Source: WTGJ01 sp965237765 (lineage in GTDB: Bacteria > Chloroflexota > Anaerolineae > Aggregatilineales > Phototrophicaceae). From it: a DNA stretch of 64,000 nt. Position 1 is the first letter of the stretch, and every line of letters starts with the position of its first letter. The DNA lies in NCBI GenBank assembly GCA_965237765.1, contig OZ250157.1, positions 248,001 to 312,000 of the forward strand, in the 5' to 3' direction. The translations under genes were made by a program, and so were the position numbers. The notes beneath the pieces were generated by a model. It saw only the letters and a list, made by a program, of their open reading frames with translations, did no database searches and was not told the origin of the DNA. Positions 24,873-33,396 of this stretch are shown piece after piece.

Positions 24873-26130
24873 CGACCAAGGTGATGACGGACGCCTCCAG
24901 CGCGTCCAGCAGCTCCAATTCGAAGACCGCGCCGCCGCCGAAGCCCTAATGTTGTTGCTCGCGCGCGAAGTCTACGCGGCGGATGTAACGCAAATCGAGT
25001 TGCGCCCTTCGCCGATTTCGCTGAATTCCATTCACGGCTTCCTCACCCACGCTGACGGCCGCCGCTTTTTCTTCAAGACTCACACCGAAACGGACACGGT
25101 CATCGCCGAATATTACCGCGCGCAACAAATCGCTGACGCTGGTTACCCTGTGATACAGTCACTCTTCCGCAGCAGCGCTGTCGGCAAGCAGCTCTTGGTC
25201 TACGAGCGCATTGATGATCCGTCAGTATTCGATGTCGCCTGGGCGATTGAGCGTGGCCAACCGCTGGAGGCGGCGCATGATGAGGATTTGCAGCAGGCGC
25301 AAACACGCGAAGACGACGCGCTATGGCGGCGCTATCGCGAGAGTTTGCGCTGGCAGGATGCCGAAGCGGCGGCCGGCGCGCCCATCCACCAACTCTTCCA
25401 CCACCGGTTGACGGGCGGCCGATACGCGCGCTTTTATGACGACGACTGCAAAATCGGGCTGCCCGGAGAGAGCCTTAGTTACGCCGAATTGCGCGAGCGG
25501 CGCTGGCAGGTCAACGGCCAGCAATATAACGAGACGCTGACTGATATCGTCGCGCGCTGTTTGCGTTTGCTAGAACCCGCGCAACCCGGGCCAGCCATCA
25601 TCGGGCATGGGGACGCGCATAACGGCAACGTCTTCCTGCGGGCCGGGCGCTCGCCGCACCTGATGTATTTCGACCCCGCCTTCGCCGGCGCGCACCATCC
25701 CCTGCTCGACCTGGCCAAGCCAATATTCCATAACGTCTTCGCGATGTGGATGTATTTTCCGCATGAAATGCGCGCCCGCTTGCGGGTTGGCTTGCGCCAG
25801 GAAGCGAATGTATTGGTTGTCTCGTATGAGAATGCGCTACACCCCGTGCGCGAGTTGTTCTTCCGCAACAAGCTGGAGCGCGTTTTGCGGCCGGCGCTGC
25901 GCGAGCTGCGCGGACGCGGCTGGCTGCGCGAAGATTGGCGCGCATATTTCAAAGCGGCGCTCGCTTGCTGCCCACTGCTCACGCTGAATCTGGCAGATCG
26001 TGCGCGCTTCCCAGCCGAGATCAGCCTGCTTGGCTTCGCGATGACGATGGAAATGGGCGCCGAGTCCGCAGGCAAACGAAGCCACATCGATCTTGCGTTG
26101 GATGAAGCGGCGGCGGCGCTCGGCGCATGA
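24865..26130 (+). CDS. Aminoglycoside-phosphotransferase-fold kinase
   Basis: A 421-aa protein from GTG 24865 (overlapping the hisD stop by 8 nt); the frame extends upstream but only inside hisD. The kinase-like fold is shown by RFFFKTHTETDTVIAEYY (lysine strand and glutamate helix), the catalytic loop IIGHGDAHNGNVF and the metal-binding YFDPAFAGAHHPLLDLAK. Family members phosphorylate small molecules such as aminoglycosides, choline or homoserine. Coupling with hisD does not by itself identify the substrate. Confidence 0.78.
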   Translation: MADDQGDDGRLQRVQQLQFEDRAAAEALMLLLAREVYAADVTQIELRPSPISLNSIHGFLTHADGRRFFFKTHTETDTVIAEYYRAQQIADAGYPVIQSLFRSSAVGKQLLVYERIDDPSVFDVAWAIERGQPLEAAHDEDLQQAQTREDDALWRRYRESLRWQDAEAAAGAPIHQLFHHRLTGGRYARFYDDDCKIGLPGESLSYAELRERRWQVNGQQYNETLTDIVARCLRLLEPAQPGPAIIGHGDAHNGNVFLRAGRSPHLMYFDPAFAGAHHPLLDLAKPIFHNVFAMWMYFPHEMRARLRVGLRQEANVLVVSYENALHPVRELFFRNKLERVLRPALRELRGRGWLREDWRAYFKAALACCPLLTLNLADRARFPAEISLLGFAMTMEMGAESAGKRSHIDLALDEAAAALGA

Positions 26131-26150
26131 CGGGCGACTCTTGCGCGCGC

Positions 26151-26531
26151 TCATTTGCGCTCCCACATGCCCACGACCGGAATAGCCTCTTCCTCGCCGG
26201 GCCAGGGCGGCATGGTGCAGATCAAGAAGCGAAGCGGCACCTCGCTTACCGCGCGGAATTGGAAGGACACCCCCAGTGGCAGGCTCACCGCCACACCCGG
26301 CGTGAGTTCAGTGACCGTTTCGCGCTCACCACCCCGTCGCCAGAGTTCGCCCGCGCCGCTGAGGATGAACCAGATTTCCTCGACCGTGCGGTGCCGCACC
26401 GCTTTCGTGATCTGCCCGGCGGAGAGCGTGCAATGAACGACGCTGCCTCTTCGCAATTGCAACAGGGCGCGGATTTCGGAGCCATCCGGCGCGAGAGTAG
26501 TGAAATCGCTGGGGATGGTAGCTGTTTGCAT
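26151..26531 (-). CDS. Cupin-domain protein
   Basis: A 126-aa single-domain cupin from the ATG at 26531 with GAGAGGAATGAG in front; upstream in-frame codons would enter the divergent glycosyltransferase gene region. The two cupin motifs appear as VRHRTVEEIWFILSGAGELW (metal-ligand H and E) and LTPGVAVSLPLGVSFQFRAV, with the final histidine replaced. It may bind a sugar or act as an isomerase; no substrate evidence. Converges on the kinase gene with about 20 nt between stops. Confidence 0.8.
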   Translation of the reverse strand: MQTATIPSDFTTLAPDGSEIRALLQLRRGSVVHCTLSAGQITKAVRHRTVEEIWFILSGAGELWRRGGERETVTELTPGVAVSLPLGVSFQFRAVSEVPLRFLICTMPPWPGEEEAIPVVGMWERK

Positions 26532-26560
26532 CTCATTCCTCTCCAATTTATAGATCGACC

Positions 26561-28036
26561 ATGTTAATCCGCTGGGCAAGTGAACGCTGGAGAAAACAGT
26601 TCTTCGCAATCATTTCGATTGCGCTGAGCTGCGCGTTTTTCTTTCTGCGAATTAACAACATATCCATCCATCCATTATTTGTCGACGAAGCCATTTCAAT
26701 TCACATTTCCGAGCGCATCGCGGAAACCAGCCCGTTTGTCGATGCTTGGCAAGGGCGATTGTTCTCCGTCTGGGCACTCTTCCCATTCCAACCACATCTC
26801 GCGGCTTCCGCTTTCATCCCGCGCGCTATCACAGTCCTGGCGCAACTGCCCGCCCTGCTTGCTTTAGTAGTTTTGGCGAAGCGAAAAGCCGGCGATTGGG
26901 CGGCGCTCCTGGCATTCCTCTTCTTTCTATTCAGCCCTTATCACATATTCTTCAACCGAATCGCGCTGCCCGATGCGTTTGCCTCTGCCTTCCAGCTCCT
27001 GGCAATCGCCTTATCCTGGCGCTGGCTCCACCGTCCCCGTCCATTCAACGCGCTTGTAATCGGCATAACGCTCTTCCTGGCGTTTGGGGCAAAAATCAAC
27101 AGCGTGATCTATTTTGTCATCCCCTTTGCGGCGTGGCTATCACAGAAACATCTCCACAGGATGCGGCGCCAATCCTGGCAGTGGCTGCTGCTGGCGACGC
27201 TTACGGCGATGCTCCTCACCATTGCGCTCGTCATCTTCCTTTCTTTGCTCGGTCAGGATTTCTTAACGACGTTTAATGTACATCGTGGTTCTCCTGCCAG
27301 CTTCACAATCGCTCGTTATTTCCAAAATGCCGAAAACAGTTTCAACCTGCTCAGCCAATACCTAAGCCTTCCGCTATTGCTCGTCGGCCTACTTTCTTTG
27401 TGTTATCTCGGTTTGGTCAGAGATGAATATTTGCCCCTCGCGACACTGGCACCAATGCTTGCCATATGGAGCGTGCAAACACAGCAATCCCGCTTTTGGA
27501 TGACCGCAACGACGCTGTTGCTCCTCGCGGCGGCAATGGTACTGGGGCGACTCATTCAACGCGGTCATAGGCTGCTCAGCATATGCATTTTCTCGGGTAT
27601 GTTACTCTGGCTCCTCACATGGGCGCTTCCTTTTCTCATCGCCGCCCGCAATAAACCCGAGCGGCTGCCGCTCCCGCCGCCAGATGCTTATCAATATCTG
27701 CAAGGCGAGAGCGCGGGCCTCGCCATCCGCGAAATACACGCCGCCCTATTGCCGCATGAACCACAACTCGTTCTGGGGATTGTCAGCAACTGTCTAAGCC
27801 TGCGCTATTTCGCCCTTTCCGATTTCCCGGTGCTTTGCCCACGTGTCAACTATTCCGGCGAAGATATCCCCAGCCATCGCGCGTTGTTGGAAGACGAGCG
27901 CGCGCCCGGCGTCTATGCGGTTCTCGATAGCACACCGTTCACCCCTGCGAAAGCCCCCGGCCGTTTGCTGCACGTCATCGATTCACCTGGCGGCGCGATT
28001 CGCTATTCCATTTATGACCTCTCACCAACGCATTAA
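26561..28036 (+). CDS. ArnT/GT39-like membrane glycosyltransferase
   Basis: A 491-aa polytopic protein with about 11 hydrophobic helices. The first extracytoplasmic loop contains HPLFVDEAISIHIS, where the acidic VDE is the catalytic-loop motif of GT-C enzymes such as ArnT and PMT. Helix pairs like DWAALLAFLFFLFSPYHIFFNRIALPD carry the RIALPD-type loop of GT39. The C-terminal 120 residues are soluble. It should transfer a sugar from a polyprenyl-phosphate donor to a surface lipid or protein; the acceptor is unknown. The reading is divergent from the cupin gene. Confidence 0.78.
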   Translation: MLIRWASERWRKQFFAIISIALSCAFFFLRINNISIHPLFVDEAISIHISERIAETSPFVDAWQGRLFSVWALFPFQPHLAASAFIPRAITVLAQLPALLALVVLAKRKAGDWAALLAFLFFLFSPYHIFFNRIALPDAFASAFQLLAIALSWRWLHRPRPFNALVIGITLFLAFGAKINSVIYFVIPFAAWLSQKHLHRMRRQSWQWLLLATLTAMLLTIALVIFLSLLGQDFLTTFNVHRGSPASFTIARYFQNAENSFNLLSQYLSLPLLLVGLLSLCYLGLVRDEYLPLATLAPMLAIWSVQTQQSRFWMTATTLLLLAAAMVLGRLIQRGHRLLSICIFSGMLLWLLTWALPFLIAARNKPERLPLPPPDAYQYLQGESAGLAIREIHAALLPHEPQLVLGIVSNCLSLRYFALSDFPVLCPRVNYSGEDIPSHRALLEDERAPGVYAVLDSTPFTPAKAPGRLLHVIDSPGGAIRYSIYDLSPTH

Positions 28037-28128
28037 CGCAACGTTAACATCACTCCAATATCCTGGTATCAATATGCTCAGATGATTTTATGCTAGACTG
28101 GCTCGGCGACACCACGACGAGGAAAACG

Positions 28129-30681
28129 ATGATCCGCTTCGAACGTTTCACCGAGCGCGCGCAAGATGCCGCCGCCCACGCCTACGAAATCCTACAGCGC
28201 TATAGCCACAACCAGGTGGATACCGAGCACATCCTCCTCGCCTTGCTGGAACAAACCGATGGCGCTGTGCCACAACTACTCGAGAACCTTTCCGTCGATA
28301 TAGCCGCGATGCGCACCCGACTGGATGAGGTGCTGCGCGCCAGCCCGAAAGTCGCCATCTACGGACATGGCACCGGCAACATCTTCATGACACCTCGCGT
28401 CAAGCGCATCATCGACCAAGCCAGCGAAGAGGCCAAGCGACGGCGCGACGAATACATCTCTACCGAGCACATCCTCCTCGCCATTCTCAACGAGCGCAAC
28501 ACTCCCGCCAGCAACATCATCGCCGAACACGGCATCACGCGCGATCGCCTTTCCGACGCCATCGCCGACCTTCGCAGCGGCCAACGCGTCACCTCTCCCG
28601 GCGCCGAGAGTCGCTATCGTACCCTGGAAAAATACAGTCGCGACCTTACCGGCATGGCCCTCGAAGGTAAACTGGACCCCGTTATTGGCCGCGACGTGGA
28701 GATCCTCCGCCTCACGCAAATCCTGGCGCGCCGCACGAAAAACAACCCAGTGCTCATCGGCGACGCCGGCGTCGGCAAAACGGCCATCGTTGAGGGGCTC
28801 GCGCAGCAAATTGCCGCCGGCGATGTGCCAGAGATCTTGCTTGATAAGCGCGTCATCAACCTGGACTTGAGCGCTATGCTTGCCGGCAGCCGCTTTCGCG
28901 GCGAATTCGAAGAGCGCCTCAAAACTACCATTGAGGAAGTGCAACGCGCGCAAGGCTCGATCATCCTCTTCATCGATGAGCTGCATCAGGTGGTCGGCGC
29001 CGGCGCCGCGCCCGGCGCGTTGGATGCGGGTAATATGATGAAACCGGCCCTCGCCCGCGGCGAATTGCAATGCATCGGCGCCACCACAAGCGACGAATAT
29101 CGCTCGCATATCGAACGTGATAGCGCGCTCGACCGCCGTTTTTCCCCCGTCTATGTTGAAGAACCTTCCGTGGAACAGACGATTACCATGCTCCAGGGCC
29201 TGCGCGAGCGTTACGAGGCGCATCATAAAGTCTCCATACTCGATAGTGCCTTGGAAGCCGCCGCGCGCCTGGCCGATCGCTACGTATCAGATCGCCAATT
29301 GCCCGATAAGGCCATCGATTTGCTGGATGAAGCGGCCGCCAAGTTGCGTGTCGCGCTCTTCCTGCTACCGCCGCAGCTCAAAGCGCTGAAGGCCACCCTC
29401 GATCGCCTGCTCACCGAGGAAGAAGGAGCCGGTTTTGCCCGCGAATACGAGCGCGCCGCCGAGCTGAAGACGCAGCGCCTGCAACTCGAGAGCGAATACG
29501 CCGAATTGCACGCCAACTGGCAACGCGAAAACACGCTCGATGAAGTCGTTGACGAGAGCGACATCGCCCAGGTCGTTGCGCAATGGACCGGTATCCCGGT
29601 CAACCAGATGCTGGAAACCGAAAGCGCGCGCCTCTTGCGCATGGAAGACGCGTTACATAAGCGCATCATCGGGCAGTATGAAGCCGTGCGCGCCATCGCC
29701 GATGCCATCCGACGAGCGCGCAGCGGCCTCAAAGATCCGAAACGTCCCATCGGCTCTTTCATCTTCCTTGGCGGCAGCGGCATCGGCAAAACGGAGCTAG
29801 CCAAAGCGCTCGCCGAATTCCTCTTTGATAATGAAGAGGCGCTCATCCGCGTGGACATGAGCGAATTCCGCGAGCAACATACCGTGAGCCGCCTCTTCGG
29901 CGCGCCGCCGGGTTACGTCGGCTACGAAGCGGGCGGGCAACTCACCGAGCAAGTTCGCCGGCGCCCCTACCGCGTCATCCTTTTTGACGAAGTCGAAAAG
30001 GCGCACCCGGATGTGTGGAACGCGCTGCTCCAGATCCTGGAAGACGGTCGTCTGACCGATGGCCAGGGGCGCACAGTCGATTTCCGCAACACCGTAATCA
30101 TCATGACGAGCAATGTCGGCACCGAATTCACGCAACAAGGCGGCGTTCTCGGCTTTGTGCCGGCGGGCAATATTGACGGCAATGCTGACCACGCGGCCAT
30201 CAGTCGTGCACTACGGAAAACCTTCCGCCCCGAATTCCTGAATCGCATCGACGAAACCATCGTCTTCGCGCCGCTGAAGAGCGACGAGATGGAGCAAATC
30301 GTCAGCCTGCAGATGGCTGTAATCCGTGAGCGCGTGTTGGAAATGGGGGTTGAGCTAGAGCTGAGCGACGCGGCGCGCTCCTGGTTGGCACGCGTGGGCT
30401 CCGACCCACATTATGGCGCTCGGCCATTGCGCCGCGCGTTGCAACGCCACCTGGAAAATCCGCTCTCCGTGCGCATGTTGGCGGGCGAATTCCAGGCGGG
30501 CACCCGTCTTCTCGTCGATGTGGCGGGCGAAGCGTTGGAGTTCCAAATGCACGAAACGGCGCCAAATCTAACAACCGAGCAGACAGAGAATGACCCAGCC
30601 CGCTCACGGGAGCCTTCCTACGCGATTGTGGGGGAATCCTCTGTTGCGGAAAGCGGTGATGCTGCGCAACCCATTGGCTAA
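28129..30681 (+). CDS. clpC: ClpC-type AAA+ chaperone subunit
   Basis: The protein is 850 aa from the ATG at 28129, preceded by ACGAGG; a longer frame begins at 28090. Two N-terminal Clp repeats (SHNQVDTEHILLALLEQ and EYISTEHILLAILNERN) precede AAA domain 1 (Walker A GDAGVGKT at 211-218, Walker B IILFIDELHQ) and AAA domain 2 (GGSGIGKT at 548-555, VILFDEVEKAHPDVW). The middle region is short with a UVR-like AREYERAAELKTQRLQLE instead of the long ClpB coiled coil, so it is ClpC-like and should feed ClpP. The C-terminal 60 residues are a low-complexity acidic tail. Confidence 0.85.
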   Translation: MIRFERFTERAQDAAAHAYEILQRYSHNQVDTEHILLALLEQTDGAVPQLLENLSVDIAAMRTRLDEVLRASPKVAIYGHGTGNIFMTPRVKRIIDQASEEAKRRRDEYISTEHILLAILNERNTPASNIIAEHGITRDRLSDAIADLRSGQRVTSPGAESRYRTLEKYSRDLTGMALEGKLDPVIGRDVEILRLTQILARRTKNNPVLIGDAGVGKTAIVEGLAQQIAAGDVPEILLDKRVINLDLSAMLAGSRFRGEFEERLKTTIEEVQRAQGSIILFIDELHQVVGAGAAPGALDAGNMMKPALARGELQCIGATTSDEYRSHIERDSALDRRFSPVYVEEPSVEQTITMLQGLRERYEAHHKVSILDSALEAAARLADRYVSDRQLPDKAIDLLDEAAAKLRVALFLLPPQLKALKATLDRLLTEEEGAGFAREYERAAELKTQRLQLESEYAELHANWQRENTLDEVVDESDIAQVVAQWTGIPVNQMLETESARLLRMEDALHKRIIGQYEAVRAIADAIRRARSGLKDPKRPIGSFIFLGGSGIGKTELAKALAEFLFDNEEALIRVDMSEFREQHTVSRLFGAPPGYVGYEAGGQLTEQVRRRPYRVILFDEVEKAHPDVWNALLQILEDGRLTDGQGRTVDFRNTVIIMTSNVGTEFTQQGGVLGFVPAGNIDGNADHAAISRALRKTFRPEFLNRIDETIVFAPLKSDEMEQIVSLQMAVIRERVLEMGVELELSDAARSWLARVGSDPHYGARPLRRALQRHLENPLSVRMLAGEFQAGTRLLVDVAGEALEFQMHETAPNLTTEQTENDPARSREPSYAIVGESSVAESGDAAQPIG

Positions 30682-30686
30682 TTCGC

Positions 30687-31175
30687 ATGCCCGAAAGAGA
30701 TTGCCAACCGGTGCGCCGCGTGCGCGCCATCCTACTCACCGAGCGAGACTCGCTGCTTTTCATCGAGCGCCACAAGCGCGATCGCCCGCCCTACTGGGTA
30801 GCGCCCGGCGGCGGCCTGCATGCTGGCGAAGATCTGGAGCAGGGCCTGCGCCGCGAATTGCGCGAGGAATTGGGCGCGGAAGTCGAAATCCTGCGTCGCG
30901 CCTTTGTGCTGCGCCACCGAATTGCCGATAAAGAGCTGGAAGAACATTTCTTTGTCTGCCGCTTGCTGACTTACGATCTGGAATTGCGCGACGGCCCCGA
31001 ATTCGGTGATCCATCGCGCGGCAGCTACGAGCCCGCCGAGGCGCCATTCGACGAAGCCGCCATCGCTGCCCTCCCCCTGAAAACGCCGCAACTGCAAGAA
31101 TGGCTGCTCGCCGAGTTGCCGCTTCTGAGAGATCTGTCCATCGGCACGACTGTAGATGCAAACAGGCTACCCTGA
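30687..31175 (+). CDS. Nudix hydrolase
   Basis: A 162-aa protein with the Nudix box GGGLHAGEDLEQGLRREL followed by REELG, i.e. Gx5Ex7REUxEExGU with all catalytic glutamates present. It begins MPERDCQPVRRVRAILLTE. The substrate (nucleotide sugar, NADH, 8-oxo-dGTP or other) cannot be read from sequence. Five nucleotides separate it from the clpC stop, so it may be translated from the same message. A strong hairpin starts inside its last codons. Confidence 0.9.
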   Translation: MPERDCQPVRRVRAILLTERDSLLFIERHKRDRPPYWVAPGGGLHAGEDLEQGLRRELREELGAEVEILRRAFVLRHRIADKELEEHFFVCRLLTYDLELRDGPEFGDPSRGSYEPAEAPFDEAAIAALPLKTPQLQEWLLAELPLLRDLSIGTTVDANRLP

Positions 31176-31189
31176 ACAGGGTAGCCTGT
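31162..31189. terminator. Bidirectional terminator-like hairpin between nudix and groL
   Basis: ACAGGCTACCCTG (31162-31174) and CAGGGTAGCCTGT (31177-31189) form a perfect 13-bp stem with a minimal loop, overlapping the Nudix stop codon. It lies between convergent genes. No T-tract follows on either strand, so termination may be weak or factor-aided. Confidence 0.6.
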
Positions 31190-31226
31190 GTAACTCGCTG
31201 CGATGGGCCGTGGCCCTGTCGCTCAC

Positions 31227-32870
31227 TTACATCATGCCATCCATGCCGCCAGGCGGGCCCGCGGGCATCGCCGATTTCTCTTCCGGCAGGTCGGTAATGA
31301 GCGCCTCTGTCGTCAGGATCATGCTGGCGATAGAGGCCGCGTTGGATACGGCGCCGCGGGTGACTTTAGCCGGGTCCGGGATGCCCGCTTCCAACATATC
31401 GACATATTCGCTCGTCATCACATCAAAACCGATGCGGTTGCTACCGCGTTCCTTCTGCAAGCGACGAACGTTTTCGATGATGACCGCGCCATCCTGTCCA
31501 GCGTTGGCGGCGATTTTGCGCATCGGGACTCCGAGGGACTTGCGCACGATACTAACGCCCGTATTCTCGTCATCGTATTCTAGATTGACAGCGCTCAAGG
31601 CCTCGATGGCGTTAATCAGCGCCACACCACCGCCGGGCACGATGCCCTCTTCTTGTGCCGCGCGCGTCGCGCTCAGGGCGTCTTCCACACGGTGCTTCTT
31701 CTCTTTGAGCTCCGTTTCCGTCGCCGCGCCAACCTTGATGATGGCCACGCCACCGGTCAATTTCGCCACGCGCTCTTGCAACTTCTCGCGGTCGTAATCG
31801 CTGGTGGAATTCTCGATTTCGCGGCGAATTTCTTCGATGCGTCCGGCGATATTCGCTTCATCACCAGCGCCATCCACGATGGTCGTATCTTCCTTGGTGC
31901 TGATGACGCGCGTCGCGCGACCGAGGTCTTGCAGCTGCACCGTTTCCAGCTTGCGGCCGATCTCTTCGCTGACGACCGTGCCGCCCGTGAGCGTCGCGAT
32001 ATCAGAAAGCATCGCCTTGCGGCGGTCGCCGAAGCCGGGCGCCTTCACCGCGAGCACGTTCAACATCCCGCGCAGCTTGTTCAGCACCAACGTCGCCAGC
32101 GCTTCGCCATCGATGTCCTCGGCGATGAGCACCAGGTCACGCTTGCCGATCTGGACCAGCTTCTCGAGCAAGGGCACGATATCCTGCGCCGCGCTGATCT
32201 TCTTATCATGGATGAGGATGTAAGCGTCTCCGATATTCGCTTCCATCTCTTCCGGATTGGTGATGAAATAGGGGCTGATATAACCGCGATCGAACTGCAT
32301 ACCTTCGACGTACTCGGTCTCGAATTCGAGGCCGCGCCCGTCTTCGACGGTGATGATGCCGTCTTTGCCGACCTTATCCATCACATCCGCGAGCAGCTCG
32401 CCGATCTCCATATCCTGCGCGGAGACGCTGGCAACACTGGCGATTTCGGCCTTGGTCTCGATCGGAGTGGCGTTCTCGAGGATATATCCGCTCACAGCTT
32501 CAGCAGCGGCCAGGATGCCGCGCTTGAGCAGCATCGGGTTGGCGCCGGCCGCGACATTCTTAAGCCCTTCATTGACAATGGAATGAGCCAGGACGGTGGC
32601 GGTTGTTGTGCCATCGCCAGCGATGTCGTTGGTCTTAGTCGCCGCTTCCTTCAATAGTTGCGCGCCCATATTCTGATAGGGATCTTCCAGTTCGATCTCG
32701 CGGGCGACGGTAACGCCATCGTGGGTCACGGTCGGGGCACCAAATTTCTTATCCAGCGCCACATTGCGCCCCTTCGGCCCGAGCGTGGTACTGACCGCGT
32801 TCGCGACCACCTCGACGCCTGCTTGCAGTTGCCGCCGCGCTTCATCGCGGAAGACCAATTGCTTTGCCAT
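31227..32870 (-). CDS. groL: Chaperonin GroEL (Hsp60)
   Basis: A 547-aa 60-kDa chaperonin, full length. Typical segments include STTLGPKGRNVALDKKFG, DGTTTATVLAHSIV (ATP binding and hydrolysis), EGMQFDRGYISPYF, RAAQEEGIVPGGGVAL and the C-terminal GGMDGMM tail. It refolds polypeptides in a double heptameric ring capped by GroES, encoded 76 nt upstream. GGAG lies ahead of the ATG on the minus strand. Regulation is expected through the CIRCE operator upstream of groS. Confidence 0.98.
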   Translation of the reverse strand: MAKQLVFRDEARRQLQAGVEVVANAVSTTLGPKGRNVALDKKFGAPTVTHDGVTVAREIELEDPYQNMGAQLLKEAATKTNDIAGDGTTTATVLAHSIVNEGLKNVAAGANPMLLKRGILAAAEAVSGYILENATPIETKAEIASVASVSAQDMEIGELLADVMDKVGKDGIITVEDGRGLEFETEYVEGMQFDRGYISPYFITNPEEMEANIGDAYILIHDKKISAAQDIVPLLEKLVQIGKRDLVLIAEDIDGEALATLVLNKLRGMLNVLAVKAPGFGDRRKAMLSDIATLTGGTVVSEEIGRKLETVQLQDLGRATRVISTKEDTTIVDGAGDEANIAGRIEEIRREIENSTSDYDREKLQERVAKLTGGVAIIKVGAATETELKEKKHRVEDALSATRAAQEEGIVPGGGVALINAIEALSAVNLEYDDENTGVSIVRKSLGVPMRKIAANAGQDGAVIIENVRRLQKERGSNRIGFDVMTSEYVDMLEAGIPDPAKVTRGAVSNAASIASMILTTEALITDLPEEKSAMPAGPPGGMDGMM

Positions 32871-32946
32871 TTCATTACTCCTATCGTTATTGATTTCCGT
32901 CGTGCGTGCGTGGGCATTTCACCCATAAAAAATCCTGGGGTTTTGG

Positions 32947-33246
32947 CTAGTCGTCCAAAATGCCCAGGATGTCTGATTCCTTCATGATGAGCAGCTTCTT
33001 ATTGTCGAGCTTGATTTCGGTGCCGGCGTACTTCGCGAAAAGCACACGGTTGCCCACCTCGACATCCATCGCGATGCGGTTGCCCTGGTCGTCTTTCGCG
33101 CCAGCGCCTACCGCCAGGACAGCACCATGTTGCGGTTTTTCTTTCGCCGTTTCCGGCAACACGAGCGCGCCGCCCGCGATCGTCTCTTCTCGCTCGATCG
33201 GCTCCACGAGCACGCGATCACCCAGCGGACGTACGTTGACTGCCAT
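32947..33246 (-). CDS. groS: Co-chaperonin GroES
   Basis: A 99-aa protein of normal length. VRPLGDRVLVEP opens it, the mobile loop is EREETIAGGALVLPETAK, and VGNRVLFAKYAGTEIKLD closes the barrel. It caps GroEL and is the first gene of the bicistronic groES-groEL operon. GGGAGGAAT precedes the ATG on the minus strand. Confidence 0.98.
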   Translation of the reverse strand: MAVNVRPLGDRVLVEPIEREETIAGGALVLPETAKEKPQHGAVLAVGAGAKDDQGNRIAMDVEVGNRVLFAKYAGTEIKLDNKKLLIMKESDILGILDD

Positions 33247-33288
33247 TGAATTCCTCCCAAATTCTCCGATGTTTTACTTCAGCACTAC

Positions 33289-33315
33289 TTAGCAGGCGAA
33301 CACTTAGAGTGCTAA
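33289..33315. promoter_or_regulatory. CIRCE operator (HrcA-binding site) of groESL
   Basis: TTAGCAGGC (33289-33297), 9-bp spacer, GAGTGCTAA (33307-33315) has the CIRCE geometry 9-9-9. The GAGTGCTAA arm matches the consensus perfectly, the other arm in seven of nine bases. It sits just downstream of the groS promoter on the minus strand, where HrcA would block transcription. Confidence 0.8.
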
Positions 33316-33325
33316 TCCAGAGCGG

Positions 33326-33354
33326 ATATTAGCAGTGAATCCACCAATCGTCAA
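33326..33354 (-). promoter_or_regulatory. sigma-70 type promoter of groESL
   Basis: Read on the minus strand: TTGACG (33354-33349), 17-bp spacer, TAATAT (33331-33326). The start site would lie inside or next to the CIRCE element. Confidence 0.7.
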
Positions 33355-33396
33355 TGATTTCTAGCAAACTTCTAACACTCTTGCTAAGAATTGATA

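Noticed and set aside
31653..32657. 334-aa open frame on the plus strand
   Set aside because: It is the antisense shadow of groEL.
33368..33390. Second CIRCE-like site
   Set aside because: TTAGCAAGAGTGTTAG on the minus strand has the hexamers but not the 9-bp spacer, so it does not have CIRCE geometry.
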